Made by a program: the position numbers and the translations under genes. From Amycolatopsis camponoti (lineage in GTDB: Bacteria > Actinomycetota > Actinomycetes > Mycobacteriales > Pseudonocardiaceae): DNA of 64,000 nt. The stretch spans positions 3,824,501-3,888,500 of the forward strand of contig NZ_CABVGP010000001.1 of the NCBI RefSeq assembly GCF_902497555.1. The letters are read 5' to 3'. The notes beneath the pieces were generated by a model that saw only the letters and a list, made by a program, of their open reading frames with translations, ran no database searches and was not told the origin of the DNA. Below, one piece after another: positions 43,801-52,157 of the stretch; position 1 is the first letter of the stretch; each line of letters starts with the position of its first letter.

Positions 43801-44908
43801 TCAGGACACCTCGCTCGGCCTGACGATCACCGACGATCCGGCTCGCCAGTACCGGGCGCTGCTCTTCGTCAACGGCTGGCAGCTCGGCCAGTACGTCAAC
43901 TACCTCGGGCCGCAGCACAGCTTCCCGATCCCGAACGGGATCCTGAACCCGAACGGCCACAACACCATCGCCGTCGCGGTGTGGAACCTCGACGGCAGCA
44001 CGGGCGGCCTCGGCAAGATCGCGTGGACGAACTACGGCAGCTACCGCTCGCCGCTCACCGCCAGGCAGAACGCCTCGCCGGGCTACGACCCCGGGCGGTA
44101 CGCGATGCCGGCGGCACCGACGGCGGCCGTGTCGCTGACCGCGCCGGACACCGTGACGGGCGGGCAGCGGTTCACCGCGTCGGCGACCGTGCGGGTGCCC
44201 GCGGGCGCGCCGCCGGCGTTCGACGTGAAGCCGGTGCTGACCGCGCCGGCCGGGTGGACGGTCGGGGCGGCCTCCCCGCCTTCGGTGGCCAAGATCGACG
44301 GCGGGAAGTCGGCGAGCTTCACCTGGCCCGTCACCGCGCCCTCCACAGTGGATACTTCCGCGCTGAAGGTGACGGTGGCTTACCGGCAGGCCGGACGGCC
44401 GGGATCGGCGGCGGACGAGCGGATCGTCGGCGCGGTGCCGCCCGCCCCACCGGCCGGGCAGGTGGCCGTCAGCTCGCTGCCGTTCCTGACGGCGACGAAC
44501 GGCTGGGGCCCGGTCGAGCGCGACACGAGCAACGGCGAAGCGAGCGCGGGCGACGGCAAGCCGATGACCATCGGCGGGGTGGCGTACGCGAAGGGCCTGG
44601 GCGCCCACGCGGCGAGCGACGTCCAGCTCTACCTGGCGGGTTCGTGCAGCCGGCTGACGGCCTCGGTCGGGGTCGACGGCGAGACCGGCACCGGGGGGAG
44701 CGTGAGCTTCAGCGTCTCGGTGGACGGCGCGACCCGGGTGACGACGCCGGTGGTCAGGGGCGGCCAGGCGGCCGTGCCGATCGACGTCGACGTCACCGGG
44801 GCCCAGGTCCTGGACCTGCTGGTGTCCGACGGCGGCGACGGCAACGGCAACGACCACGCGGACTGGGCGCTGCCGACGCTGACCTGTGCTACGCCGCCTG
44901 CCGGGTGA
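40829..44908 (+). CDS. Secreted GH35 beta-galactosidase with NPCBM module
   Basis: 1359 residues from ATG 40829, AGGAGG 7 bases upstream. A Sec signal ends near residue 28. The GH35 TIM barrel shows the acid-base Glu in YQVENEYY and nucleophile Glu in LITAEFQGG, plus YFDWGYHSPRPGVYDF and RPGPYINAE. Several beta-sandwich domains follow, including galactose-binding-like jelly rolls (GLYGERAGWSLPG, ARQYRALLFVNGWQLGQY), a NEW3-like domain (about 1100-1210) and a C-terminal NPCBM domain (about 1213-1355, GLGAHAASDVQLYL). It should release terminal beta-galactose from plant or microbial galactans. The 3' end overlaps the next gene by 20 bp. Confidence 0.93.
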   Translation: MRASFRALLVALLALVGVVVPQATAAPVRAGHTVTYDGYSFLVDGNRTYLWSGEFHSYRLPSPDLWLDIFQKMKAAGFNSTSLYFDWGYHSPRPGVYDFTGVRDLDKLLDVAQQAGLYVIARPGPYINAEVDGGGFPTWLSTTPGHTRSADPVYLKYSDEWQTQIDRIIARHQLTNGTGSVLAYQVENEYYNGNADGRAYMKHLEDKARADGITVPLVGNNNGTFNAGEAALDVDAADSYPQGFDCSNPTRWNGVPDISYDHVPGKPLITAEFQGGAFDPWGGPGYEKCAQLINDQFANVFYKQNIAVGATGQSFYMLHGGTSWGWSAIPQNYTSYDYGAAITEGRQFDPKYNEDKLIGYFTQSVAPLTKTDGLASAPLTDPALTDTARINPDTRTQFHTLRHTDSTSTATNTTSLALDLAAHAGYTYDDRAAEVGYTGTWSHVGPEVNYTGGDYQHTESFSEVTGDDVSIPFTGTGIRWVTSKDPSHGIADVYLDDAKVSTVDLYATSKQNQVTGYEVRGLPAGAHTLKIVVTGQKNTNATGPFVVVDAVDLLSGSSDYYPVVPQQPGTGITLNGRQSKIVVAGYDLGQTRMQYSTSEVMTNAAIGGRDVAVLYGDKGGPGETVLRFAKQPSVQVLGGSATSTWDAARGDLRLNYTHDGLARVLVTAPGQRPLLLLLADKATAATFWRQDTAAGPVLVRGTHLVRTAADDHGTLALTGDIGTDGAFEVFSAAKSLSWKGSRVATQPTSSGSLTATAPTAKAVTLPALSGWKHQQESPESQPGFDDSAWPVADKDTSNSSTALGTKPVLFADDYGFHTGNTWYRGRFASDGKQTGITLSSQSGGPAGAFSAWLNGVFLGSSTDPQHTFGFPAGSVRPGDNEISVLTVNMGHEEDYGANNGNKAARGLTSARLTGSPLTSVTWRLQGVRGGETGLDPVRGPLNTGGLYGERAGWSLPGFPDGRWTSTTLPAKDTTPGVSWYRTTADLDLPRGQDTSLGLTITDDPARQYRALLFVNGWQLGQYVNYLGPQHSFPIPNGILNPNGHNTIAVAVWNLDGSTGGLGKIAWTNYGSYRSPLTARQNASPGYDPGRYAMPAAPTAAVSLTAPDTVTGGQRFTASATVRVPAGAPPAFDVKPVLTAPAGWTVGAASPPSVAKIDGGKSASFTWPVTAPSTVDTSALKVTVAYRQAGRPGSAADERIVGAVPPAPPAGQVAVSSLPFLTATNGWGPVERDTSNGEASAGDGKPMTIGGVAYAKGLGAHAASDVQLYLAGSCSRLTASVGVDGETGTGGSVSFSVSVDGATRVTTPVVRGGQAAVPIDVDVTGAQVLDLLVSDGGDGNGNDHADWALPTLTCATPPAG

Positions 44909-45596
44909 GCTCCGGGACGGGCCGGACGAAGAACGTCGCCCGGACCTCCCGGCGTTCGCGCCACAGGTGGTACAGCGCCAGGCCGAAGATGATCGAGCCG
45001 ATCACGTTCGCGACGAAGTGCCACCACACGCGGTAGGTCGTCAGCCCGATGCCCGGGTCGACGAGCCCGAAGAACGTCGACAGCCCGATCGCCCGGGGCG
45101 CGCCGAACGCGATCGACAGCGTCAGGACCAGGTGTTCGAGCCCGTGCAGCCCCTGCATCCAGACGCCCATCTTCGCCCAGCGGCGGGCGCGCGTGCCGAG
45201 TGCACGCCGCGTGATCACCATGACCCCGGCGAGCCCGGCGAGGAAGATGAAGTTGCCGGTGAGGTGCAGCAACTCCATCCCGAACGTCTTGCGGCTGGGC
45301 AGGAGCACCTGCAGGCCGTTCGCGAGGCCGGTGCCCCACGGCGTCATCCACGCGGGAGAGTTCGGGTGCCCGAGCCAGTAGCCGACCTGCGCGATGTGCT
45401 CCTGGACGTGCCCGAGCTGCCCGAGCACGCCGACGCCGATCACCGCGACCGAGCCGCGGTACACCCACGGCCGCACCGGCCCCCGGTTCGCGTACGCCAG
45501 CACCCCGACCGCCGCCCACATGGCCAGCGCCCAGAGCACCAGCAGTGTCGCGCCCGCGACGTCCCAGCCGGACATCGCCCCCATCGGCATCGTCAT
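44889..45596 (-). CDS. His-containing multi-pass membrane protein
   Basis: 235 residues from ATG 45596, GGGAGGC upstream. Five to six membrane helices carry a recurring His pattern: LGHVQEHIAQVGYWLGH, LLHLTGNF, MQGLHGLEHLVL, VWWHFVANVIG and LALYHLW. Paired intramembrane His residues suggest metal or heme coordination, as in membrane desaturases or cytochromes, but I recognise no characterised family. Convergent overlap with the GH35 end. Confidence 0.72.
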   Translation of the reverse strand: MTMPMGAMSGWDVAGATLLVLWALAMWAAVGVLAYANRGPVRPWVYRGSVAVIGVGVLGQLGHVQEHIAQVGYWLGHPNSPAWMTPWGTGLANGLQVLLPSRKTFGMELLHLTGNFIFLAGLAGVMVITRRALGTRARRWAKMGVWMQGLHGLEHLVLTLSIAFGAPRAIGLSTFFGLVDPGIGLTTYRVWWHFVANVIGSIIFGLALYHLWRERREVRATFFVRPVPELTRQAA

Positions 45597-45706
45597 GGCC
45601 GCCTCCCGTCCACGTCCCGCCCAGGCTAGCCGCGGAACCGGCCGCCGAACGTCTTCCACCGTGCGGCCGGAACCGGACAAACCGTTGCATGGCAAGGGTT
45701 TCCGGG

Positions 45707-46324
45707 CTAGGCGAGGACAAGTCGGACGGCCAGGGCGGTGATCACCGCGCTCGACACCAGTGCCGTCACCAGGCGGCCGCGCGGTCCGGTGAGCACCCGC
45801 CCGAGCAGGGCTCCGCCGCCGGCCAGCAGCGCTTGCCAGCTCGCCGAGGCGGCGAACGCGGCGAGCACGAACACGACCTGCTCGGGCACGGACACCGCGG
45901 TGCCGGCGCGGTCGCCGACGACCAGGGCGGTGAAGTAGACGACCGTCGTCGGGTTCACCAGCGTGATGCCGAGCAGGCTGACGTAGGCGCGGCCGGGCGT
46001 GAGCGGCGTCACGGGCCGGGCGGCGGCGTCGCGGTGGGTCCGCAGGGCCAGGACGGCGCCCCGGACGGCCAGTACGACCAGGATCCCGGCCGAGACCAGC
46101 CGCAACGGCCCGGCGACCGGCGTGACGAGGCCCGCGATCGCGGCCCCGCCGAGCACCGCCACCAGCGCGTACCCGCCGTCGGCCGTGGCGACGCCGAGAG
46201 CGGCGGCCAGGCCGGTCCGCAGCGATGTGCGGGCGGTGAGCGCGACGAGGTAGGTCGCGACGGCACCGACCGGGATCGCGATGCCGTAGCCGGCCAACAG
46301 GCCGGCGAGCAGCGCGCCGGTCAC
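45707..46324 (-). CDS. LysE family exporter
   Basis: About 205 residues from GTG 46324; an upstream GTG would add a non-hydrophobic leader. Six helices; the family N-terminal motif is GYGIAIPVGAVATYL, with LVNPTTVVYF in the middle (LysE/RhtB signature). These proteins export amino acids or their analogues. It is divergent from the SDR gene. The start choice is uncertain because no good ribosome site is seen. Confidence 0.8.
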   Translation of the reverse strand: MTGALLAGLLAGYGIAIPVGAVATYLVALTARTSLRTGLAAALGVATADGGYALVAVLGGAAIAGLVTPVAGPLRLVSAGILVVLAVRGAVLALRTHRDAAARPVTPLTPGRAYVSLLGITLVNPTTVVYFTALVVGDRAGTAVSVPEQVVFVLAAFAASASWQALLAGGGALLGRVLTGPRGRLVTALVSSAVITALAVRLVLA

Positions 46325-46545
46325 GGCGCTGGGGTGATCGACCTCCGCGGACGGCACGGCTGCTGCTGGACCGGCGCGGTGGTCGCGGCGACGGTCGGCA
46401 GGAGCGGAGTGCGGTAGGAGATCATGGGCCGATGGTGTCCTCGGCGGCCCCGGTGCGGCAACCGGATTTTCCAGCCGGTGCGCCGCGGGCAGCTGTGCTT
46501 GAATCGGCCCGGGCGAGGGGCCGGCGCGAGAAAGGGTTTTCACGA

Positions 46546-47340
46546 ATGCGGGTCGACCTGAGCGGGAAGACGGCCCTGGTCACGGGGTCCACCGGGGGCA
46601 TCGGCTCGGCGATCGCGGCGGGACTCGCCGCGGCCGGCGCGCGGGTCGCGATCAACGGCCGCAGCGACACCGGCGTCGCCAAGGCGATCGCGCGCTTGAG
46701 GGAGGACGTGCCGGACGCCGACCTGGTGGCGGCCCCGGGCGACGTCTCGGAGGAGGCCGGCGCGGCGCAGGTCGTCGAGGCGGTGCCCGACGCCGACATC
46801 CTCGTCAACAACCTCGGCATCTTCGGCGCCCAGGAGCCCCTCGACATCACCGACGCCGACTGGCGGCGCTACTTCGAGGTCAACGTCCTGGCGGCGGTGC
46901 GGCTCACCCGCGCCTACCTGCCCGGCATGACCGGGCGCGGCTGGGGCCGGATCCAGTACATCGCCAGCGACTCCGCGATCGTGATCCCGGCCGAGATGAT
47001 CCACTACGGGGTGTCGAAGACGGCGCTGCTCGGGGTCTCGCGCGGCTTCGCCAAGCACGCGGCGGGCACCGGCGTCACGGTCAACGCCGTGATCGCGGGC
47101 CCGACGCACACCGCCGGCGTCGAAGACTTCGTCTACGAGCTGGTCGACAAGGACCTGCCGTGGGACGAGGCCCAGCGCGAGTTCATGCAGAAGCACCGGC
47201 CGCAGTCGTTGCTGCAGCGCCTGATCGAGCCCGAGGAGATCGCGAACCTGGTGGTCTACCTGAGTTCGACGTTCGCCTCGGCGACGACGGGCGCGGCCGT
47301 GCGCGTCGACGGCGGGTACGTCGACTCGATCGTTCCCTGA
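46546..47340 (+). CDS. Short-chain dehydrogenase/reductase
   Basis: 264 residues from ATG 46546. Cofactor loop TGSTGGIG, NNLG in place of NNAG, and the catalytic Ser-Tyr-Lys set in YIASDSA and YGVSK are present. ARVAINGRSDT (Arg after strand 2) favours NADP(H). The substrate loop includes DKDLPWDEAQREFMQKHRP. It is a classical SDR of unknown substrate, monocistronic with a terminator after it. Confidence 0.9.
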   Translation: MRVDLSGKTALVTGSTGGIGSAIAAGLAAAGARVAINGRSDTGVAKAIARLREDVPDADLVAAPGDVSEEAGAAQVVEAVPDADILVNNLGIFGAQEPLDITDADWRRYFEVNVLAAVRLTRAYLPGMTGRGWGRIQYIASDSAIVIPAEMIHYGVSKTALLGVSRGFAKHAAGTGVTVNAVIAGPTHTAGVEDFVYELVDKDLPWDEAQREFMQKHRPQSLLQRLIEPEEIANLVVYLSSTFASATTGAAVRVDGGYVDSIVP

Positions 47341-47347
47341 CGCGGGA

Positions 47348-47392
47348 CCCGTTCCCGCCCGGGCGCACGGGGGAGGCCCGGGAGGGAACGGG
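47348..47392 (+). terminator. Intrinsic terminator after the SDR gene
   Basis: CCCGTTCCC (47348-47356) pairs with GGGAACGGG (47384-47392), enclosing further GC pairing, and is followed by AGTTTT, a short T tract. It starts 8 bp after the stop. Confidence 0.8.
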
Positions 47393-47648
47393 AGTTTTGG
47401 GGCCGGTACGGGGGCCGCCTCGCGGCGGAAGGCACGACACGGCTCCTGCGTTACCGGTATTCCGTGAAGGCAAGGGGTGAGGCCCGGGGGCACCGCCGTA
47501 CCGACACCCTCTACAACGCTTCGCCGGGTCTGGTGTTCCGCGGCCGGGGGTGACGTGCGTCGCGGCCATCCGGGGTACCCCGCGCAGGGGTCGCCCGGAC
47601 GTGCGTGCGGACTGTCCCGATCGGCCCGCGTGGTTCATGATCGACTTC

Positions 47649-47774
47649 ATGGACCACATCGAGACACCGGCGAAACCCGTCCTGGCCCTGCGCCGGGTAC
47701 TCCTGGCCGTGGCGGCGGGCGCGTTGCTCGCCGCTACGGCTTGGGTGGCGCTCTGGCTGGCCATGCACCTGTAG
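47649..47774 (+). CDS. Possible 41-residue single-helix membrane protein
   Basis: A short frame from ATG 47649: a polar start with two Pro, an Arg-Arg pair, and one hydrophobic helix (VLLAVAAGALLAATAWVALWLAM). Codon bias is GC-rich like a gene. No Shine-Dalgarno sequence is visible and in-frame ATG 47637 is an alternative. The 250 bp upstream of it, after the SDR terminator, hold nothing else I can support. Confidence 0.4.
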   Translation: MDHIETPAKPVLALRRVLLAVAAGALLAATAWVALWLAMHL

Positions 47775-47947
47775 CCGGCGAGTCTCGTCGCGACTCGTCG
47801 CATCGCGCTTCGATCCGGGTCCGCCGACCTGGGGGAACATGCGGCCCGCGCACTCTCTCGTGGCAACTGGGTGTTGATCTTCCGTGCGGCCCGAAGGTGG
47901 GTTCCGCGCCGACCGGGCGCACCCACCCACCAGGCCGAGGGGTCCCC

Positions 47948-48157
47948 ATGCTTTCCTGGATCGTCACGTGGTGCACCGTCTTGTTCACCGCTCTGCTGGG
48001 TAGCTCCGGCTACGTCGCGGTCTTCGTGCGGGACGCCGCCCAGCGTGCCGACGCCTACCGGGTCCTCAAGCTCCTCACCGGGATCATCGCCGGAGCCGGA
48101 GGTGGGGGAGGCCTGCTGCAGCTGGTGGTGAAGCTGCACGGCCTGGGCCCTTGGTGA
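47948..48157 (+). CDS. Small two-helix membrane protein
   Basis: 69 residues from ATG 47948, preceded by GAGGGG. Two hydrophobic segments (about 4-27 and 41-62) flank a charged loop (VRDAAQRADAYRVLK); the second contains a GAGGGGG run. It lies 45 bp upstream of the giant P-loop repeat protein on the same strand, so the two may be co-expressed. Size and topology resemble membrane effectors or holin-like partners; that is inference. Confidence 0.65.
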   Translation: MLSWIVTWCTVLFTALLGSSGYVAVFVRDAAQRADAYRVLKLLTGIIAGAGGGGGLLQLVVKLHGLGPW

Positions 48158-48202
48158 CCGGCTCTCGCGCGGCAGGGGCCGCCCGGGCGACAATGGTCCA
48201 CG

Positions 48203-51200
48203 ATGAGTGGCGGGGAGAACGATCCGAGACGGCGGCGCAGGCCGGCCGGCCGGCCACAGCTGCCGCCGGGCCCGCTGCGCGAGCTGAAGAACTTCGTTTA
48301 CGAGCTCTACCTGCTCGCGGACCTCCCGACGCTGGACACGATAGCCGGGTGGATCGCGGCGGACGACGATCTGGCCGCGGCCCCGGACCGCACGACGGCC
48401 GGCCGGATCATCAGCGGTCCGAGACTGCCGGCATCACACCTGGACGTGGTGGCCGTCGTCATCGTTCTGGCTCGGGCAGCCGGCGTCGATGCGGTGCGCG
48501 CGGCCGGTCAGGCACGAGAACTCTGGCATGCGGCGTCGCTGGCTCCGTCGATCGGCAAGCCGCTCGCCGAGATCACCGATCCGTTCGCGCTCGAAGTGCA
48601 CCGCCCGATCACCTTTGACGATGCCCACGGCTTGCCGGGCCTGCCGCCCTACATCCGGCGCCCTCATGACGACCGGCTGGCGGAGGTCATAGCACGGGCG
48701 ATGGGCGGCGAGAGCGCGATCGCCGTACTCGTCGCCGGCTCTTCGGCGGGCAAGACGAGAACCTGCTGGGAAGCGCTGGAGCCGTTGCGGACGGCCGGGG
48801 GATGGCGGTTGTGGCACCCGTTCGACCCGGGGCGGTCCGAAGCCGCTCTGAAAGGGCTGGACCAGGTCGGCCCGCGGACCGTGGTGTGGCTCAACGAGAC
48901 CCAGGAGTACTGCAAGGGCGAGCACGCCGAGGGAGTGGCAGCCAAGATCCGGAGCATGCTGGCCGATCCGAGCCGGGCACCCGTGCTGGTGCTGGGGACC
49001 CTGTGGCCCGAGCACCACGCCGACCTCACGCAGAACCCCGGTGCCCAGATCCAGCAGGTGCTGGACGGCGCCGTCATCGAGGTGCCGGAGGCCTTCGGCA
49101 CCGCCGAGCTGGAAGTCCTGAAGAAGTCCACCCCGGACGACGACCGCCTCGCGTGGGCAGCCGCGCACGCGGCGGACGGTCAGATCACGCAGTGGCTGGC
49201 CGGTGGGCCCGCCTTGATCGAGCGGTTCGCCACGGTGGGCCCGGTGGAGAAGGCGTTCATCCAGGTTGCGATGGACGCAGTTCGGCTGGGACACCGGAAT
49301 GCCCTTCCGCACGCGCTGCTCGTGCAAGCGGTCGAGGCTTACCTGACCGACACGCAGCGCAGCTCGCTCAAAAAGGGGTGGGAAAAGAGAGCCCTCGCCA
49401 GGATCGCCGAGCCGTGCAAGGGCGCACCGGGGCCGGTCACCCCGATCCCCCAGCGCGTGAACGGTCGCGACCGGCGGCGGCCCAGGACGCCGAAGTCGGG
49501 CGAACTCCTGTTCCGGCTGGCCGACTACCTTGATCAATACTCCCGGAAGCACCGCGCCGATCGGATACCGCCCATCGGGTTCTGGACAGCCGCGGTGGCG
49601 TCGGCGGGATCGCAGAGCCTGGCCGCCCTCGCCATTTCGGCGTGGAACCGTGGGCTGTACCGAGATTCCGTGGCGCTCAACAAGGAAGCGGTGCGTCGCG
49701 GCAGCACCTTCGCCGGAGTCTCGATCATCGACCGGATGAACACAGTGCATCCCGGCGACCTCCGCGGTGCCGAGTGGGTCGTGGAGAACGTTCCACTCGA
49801 CTCCCCGTACGGCGTGGCGAGGATCCTGGAACGGATCCGCGCGATCGGGACCGAGGACCTATGTCATGCGGCCGCAGCGCGGGTGGCCGCGGGTGTTTCC
49901 TTGGTCGCGGGCGCGGGCTTCGGTGCAGTTCTACACAGACTGCAGGAGGCGGGGGACGCGGCCTCGGTCGGCGTATTTCTGGCGCGTGATCCCGCCTCCG
50001 TGGTTGCCCTGGAAAGCGCGCGTGAGATCACGCTTTTCCTACAAGCCCTGCAGGCTGCGGGTGCTGGCGAGCAGATCACCAGTCTACTGGGGCGGGACCC
50101 CGCTTCCCACGTGGCATTGGACCAGCCCTCCAGCGGCGCCGGGGAATTGATCGTATTGTTCCGGGCCATCGGCGCGGAAGAGCAAATGCACAAGCTGGCT
50201 GAGCGCGTCGCGACAGAGTCACCGCTGAACCGTGCCTTCGACGTGGCTGGGATGCTGGAGAACCTGTCCGGAGCGGGTTGCGCCGATCAGGTCTGCACCC
50301 TGCTGTCCCGGAATCCGGCTGCTCAGGTCGCAGTGGACCGGGGCGTGCCGACGGCCAGGCTCCTGCTGCGGCTGGCCGATTTGGGGGCGGCCGAGCAGGT
50401 CGCGACGCTCGCTGAGCGCGCCGCGGCGGGTTCGCGCGTCGACGAACCAAGGGAGGTCACTGCACTGCTGGAGGCGTTGCGGACGGTGGGTGAGAATGAG
50501 TGCCTGGCTGTAGTGCTGTCCCGCGACCCCGGCTCGGCGGTTTCGTTGAACAGCCCGATGTCACTGGGTTCGCTGATATCGCAGCTTGTCGAGCTCGGTG
50601 CCCGGGAGCAAGCCGCCATTCTGGCCAGACGGGCAGCCGGGGGCGCGCCGCTGTCTGACTGGGTCCAGGTCAATCACCTGCTGGATATCTTGCGCCGGAT
50701 TCGTGCGCACGACGAGTTGCGGGTGCTGCTGGAACGTGACTTCGTGTCCGTCGACGACGTGACGAGCTGGTGGGGCGCAGGAGGGTTGCTGAAGCGGTTA
50801 CACGATCTCGGAGTCCGTGACCGGGTCGTCGCACTGGCCACCCGGATCGCGGAGGAAGCGAAGCTCGATGATGCCGATAACGTAGCGTACAACTTGGACT
50901 GCCTCGAAGCGGTTGGCGCCGTCGACCAGGTCGGCGCTTTACTGAGGCGCGGTCCAGAAGGCCTCGTGTCCCTGGGGAATCCGCTCGGTTTGGCCAAATT
51001 GCTGGAGAAGCTGCAGCAACTCGGCACGCGGACACAGGTCGAGCTGCTGGCTGGTCGGGCGGCTTCGGGAGCGCCGCTCGACAATCCATTTCGGATCAGT
51101 GCGTTAGCCGACCGGTTCGCCGACCTTGGCCTGACAGTGCAGCTCGAGGTGTTCCTCGATCGGCTGCCGGCGTCTTCGGCGTCAGTGAAGGGAAACCTCA

Positions 51201-52132
51201 GTCACGTCAGGAGCCTTCTGCGGACGTTGCGTCGGGTCGGGCGAGCCGATCAGGCCGCCGAGCTGATCGACCGGCTGGTCAACGAACGTGGCGGCGAGCA
51301 AGCCGGCTCGGTGCAGGCCAAATTGGTGGAGATATTGTTCGAAGCGGGAGCCATCGACAAGATGACCGAGCTGCTGGCAAACGAGCCCGGAGCGCATGTG
51401 GATATCACCGATCCGACGGCCGTGAAGGATCTATTGTCGGAGCTTCAGGTCGTCGGCGCCGAAGATCAGCTTCGACTCCTCCTCTCCCGCGAGCCGGCGG
51501 CCCATGCAGATGTGGAGCGGCCACGAGCCGTTGTGAACCTCTGTACGACGCTGAGCTCGGTCGGTGCCGACGGCCAAGCCGCGAAACTTGCGGCCCGGGC
51601 TGCAGCGGAATCTCCGTTGCGAGATGCGTCCGGGGTGGGCCTACTGCTTGCGCACATGAGAAGAGTGGGAGCGACAGGCGACGAAGCGAGGCTGCTGGCC
51701 CGTGAGCCCGCGCGGCATGTGGAGATCGGGAGGCACGAGAACGCGGCTTTCCTCCTGAAGAAACTGCACGAATTGGAGTCCGACGACCAGGTGCAGGTGC
51801 TCGCCGACCGGATCGCGGCCGAAACGTGGCTCGGCTACCCGGACGCGGTCACGGGAGTTCTGGAAGCTCTGCGCTCGGTCGGTGCCGACGCCCAGGCGAC
51901 GTTGCTGGAAGAAAGGTGCCGGGCGGCCTACCTTTCCGACGAGGACTGGACGCCGCCGGTGCTGATGGCGACCGAGGCTGCCGTGGTCGGGGTCACCTCG
52001 GTGGACCGGTTGCCGGCGGCGGGGAAGTTCGACCGTTTCCTCGAAACAGGGGACAACGCCGCCCGGTTCCGGTTCGGGCGGGAGCCGGACGGTGCTCCCG
52101 CCGAACCGTGGACCTGGGATGACCTGGCCTGA
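48203..52132 (+). CDS. Large P-loop protein with HTH-like start and ~36-residue helical repeats
   Basis: 1309 residues from ATG 48203. Residues 25-110 look like an XRE-type helical domain (LPTLDTIAGWIAADDDLAAAPDRT). A P-loop domain follows: Walker A GSSAGKT (179-185), a Walker B-like strand RTVVWLNE (225-232) with Asn in place of Asp, and VLVLGTLWPEHH (261-272). From about 540 to 1240 there are roughly 18-20 two-helix units of about 36 residues, alternating between LLSRDPA-x3-LDxP and LAERAAAGSPLDxP types, each ending in LLxxLRxVGA. No enzymatic effector is seen. Related proteins occur in actinomycetes without a known role; a STAND-like sensor is the best guess. Confidence 0.75.
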   Translation: MSGGENDPRRRRRPAGRPQLPPGPLRELKNFVYELYLLADLPTLDTIAGWIAADDDLAAAPDRTTAGRIISGPRLPASHLDVVAVVIVLARAAGVDAVRAAGQARELWHAASLAPSIGKPLAEITDPFALEVHRPITFDDAHGLPGLPPYIRRPHDDRLAEVIARAMGGESAIAVLVAGSSAGKTRTCWEALEPLRTAGGWRLWHPFDPGRSEAALKGLDQVGPRTVVWLNETQEYCKGEHAEGVAAKIRSMLADPSRAPVLVLGTLWPEHHADLTQNPGAQIQQVLDGAVIEVPEAFGTAELEVLKKSTPDDDRLAWAAAHAADGQITQWLAGGPALIERFATVGPVEKAFIQVAMDAVRLGHRNALPHALLVQAVEAYLTDTQRSSLKKGWEKRALARIAEPCKGAPGPVTPIPQRVNGRDRRRPRTPKSGELLFRLADYLDQYSRKHRADRIPPIGFWTAAVASAGSQSLAALAISAWNRGLYRDSVALNKEAVRRGSTFAGVSIIDRMNTVHPGDLRGAEWVVENVPLDSPYGVARILERIRAIGTEDLCHAAAARVAAGVSLVAGAGFGAVLHRLQEAGDAASVGVFLARDPASVVALESAREITLFLQALQAAGAGEQITSLLGRDPASHVALDQPSSGAGELIVLFRAIGAEEQMHKLAERVATESPLNRAFDVAGMLENLSGAGCADQVCTLLSRNPAAQVAVDRGVPTARLLLRLADLGAAEQVATLAERAAAGSRVDEPREVTALLEALRTVGENECLAVVLSRDPGSAVSLNSPMSLGSLISQLVELGAREQAAILARRAAGGAPLSDWVQVNHLLDILRRIRAHDELRVLLERDFVSVDDVTSWWGAGGLLKRLHDLGVRDRVVALATRIAEEAKLDDADNVAYNLDCLEAVGAVDQVGALLRRGPEGLVSLGNPLGLAKLLEKLQQLGTRTQVELLAGRAASGAPLDNPFRISALADRFADLGLTVQLEVFLDRLPASSASVKGNLSHVRSLLRTLRRVGRADQAAELIDRLVNERGGEQAGSVQAKLVEILFEAGAIDKMTELLANEPGAHVDITDPTAVKDLLSELQVVGAEDQLRLLLSREPAAHADVERPRAVVNLCTTLSSVGADGQAAKLAARAAAESPLRDASGVGLLLAHMRRVGATGDEARLLAREPARHVEIGRHENAAFLLKKLHELESDDQVQVLADRIAAETWLGYPDAVTGVLEALRSVGADAQATLLEERCRAAYLSDEDWTPPVLMATEAAVVGVTSVDRLPAAGKFDRFLETGDNAARFRFGREPDGAPAEPWTWDDLA

Positions 52133-52157
52133 GCCGGCACTCCAGCGGTGAGAGGCG

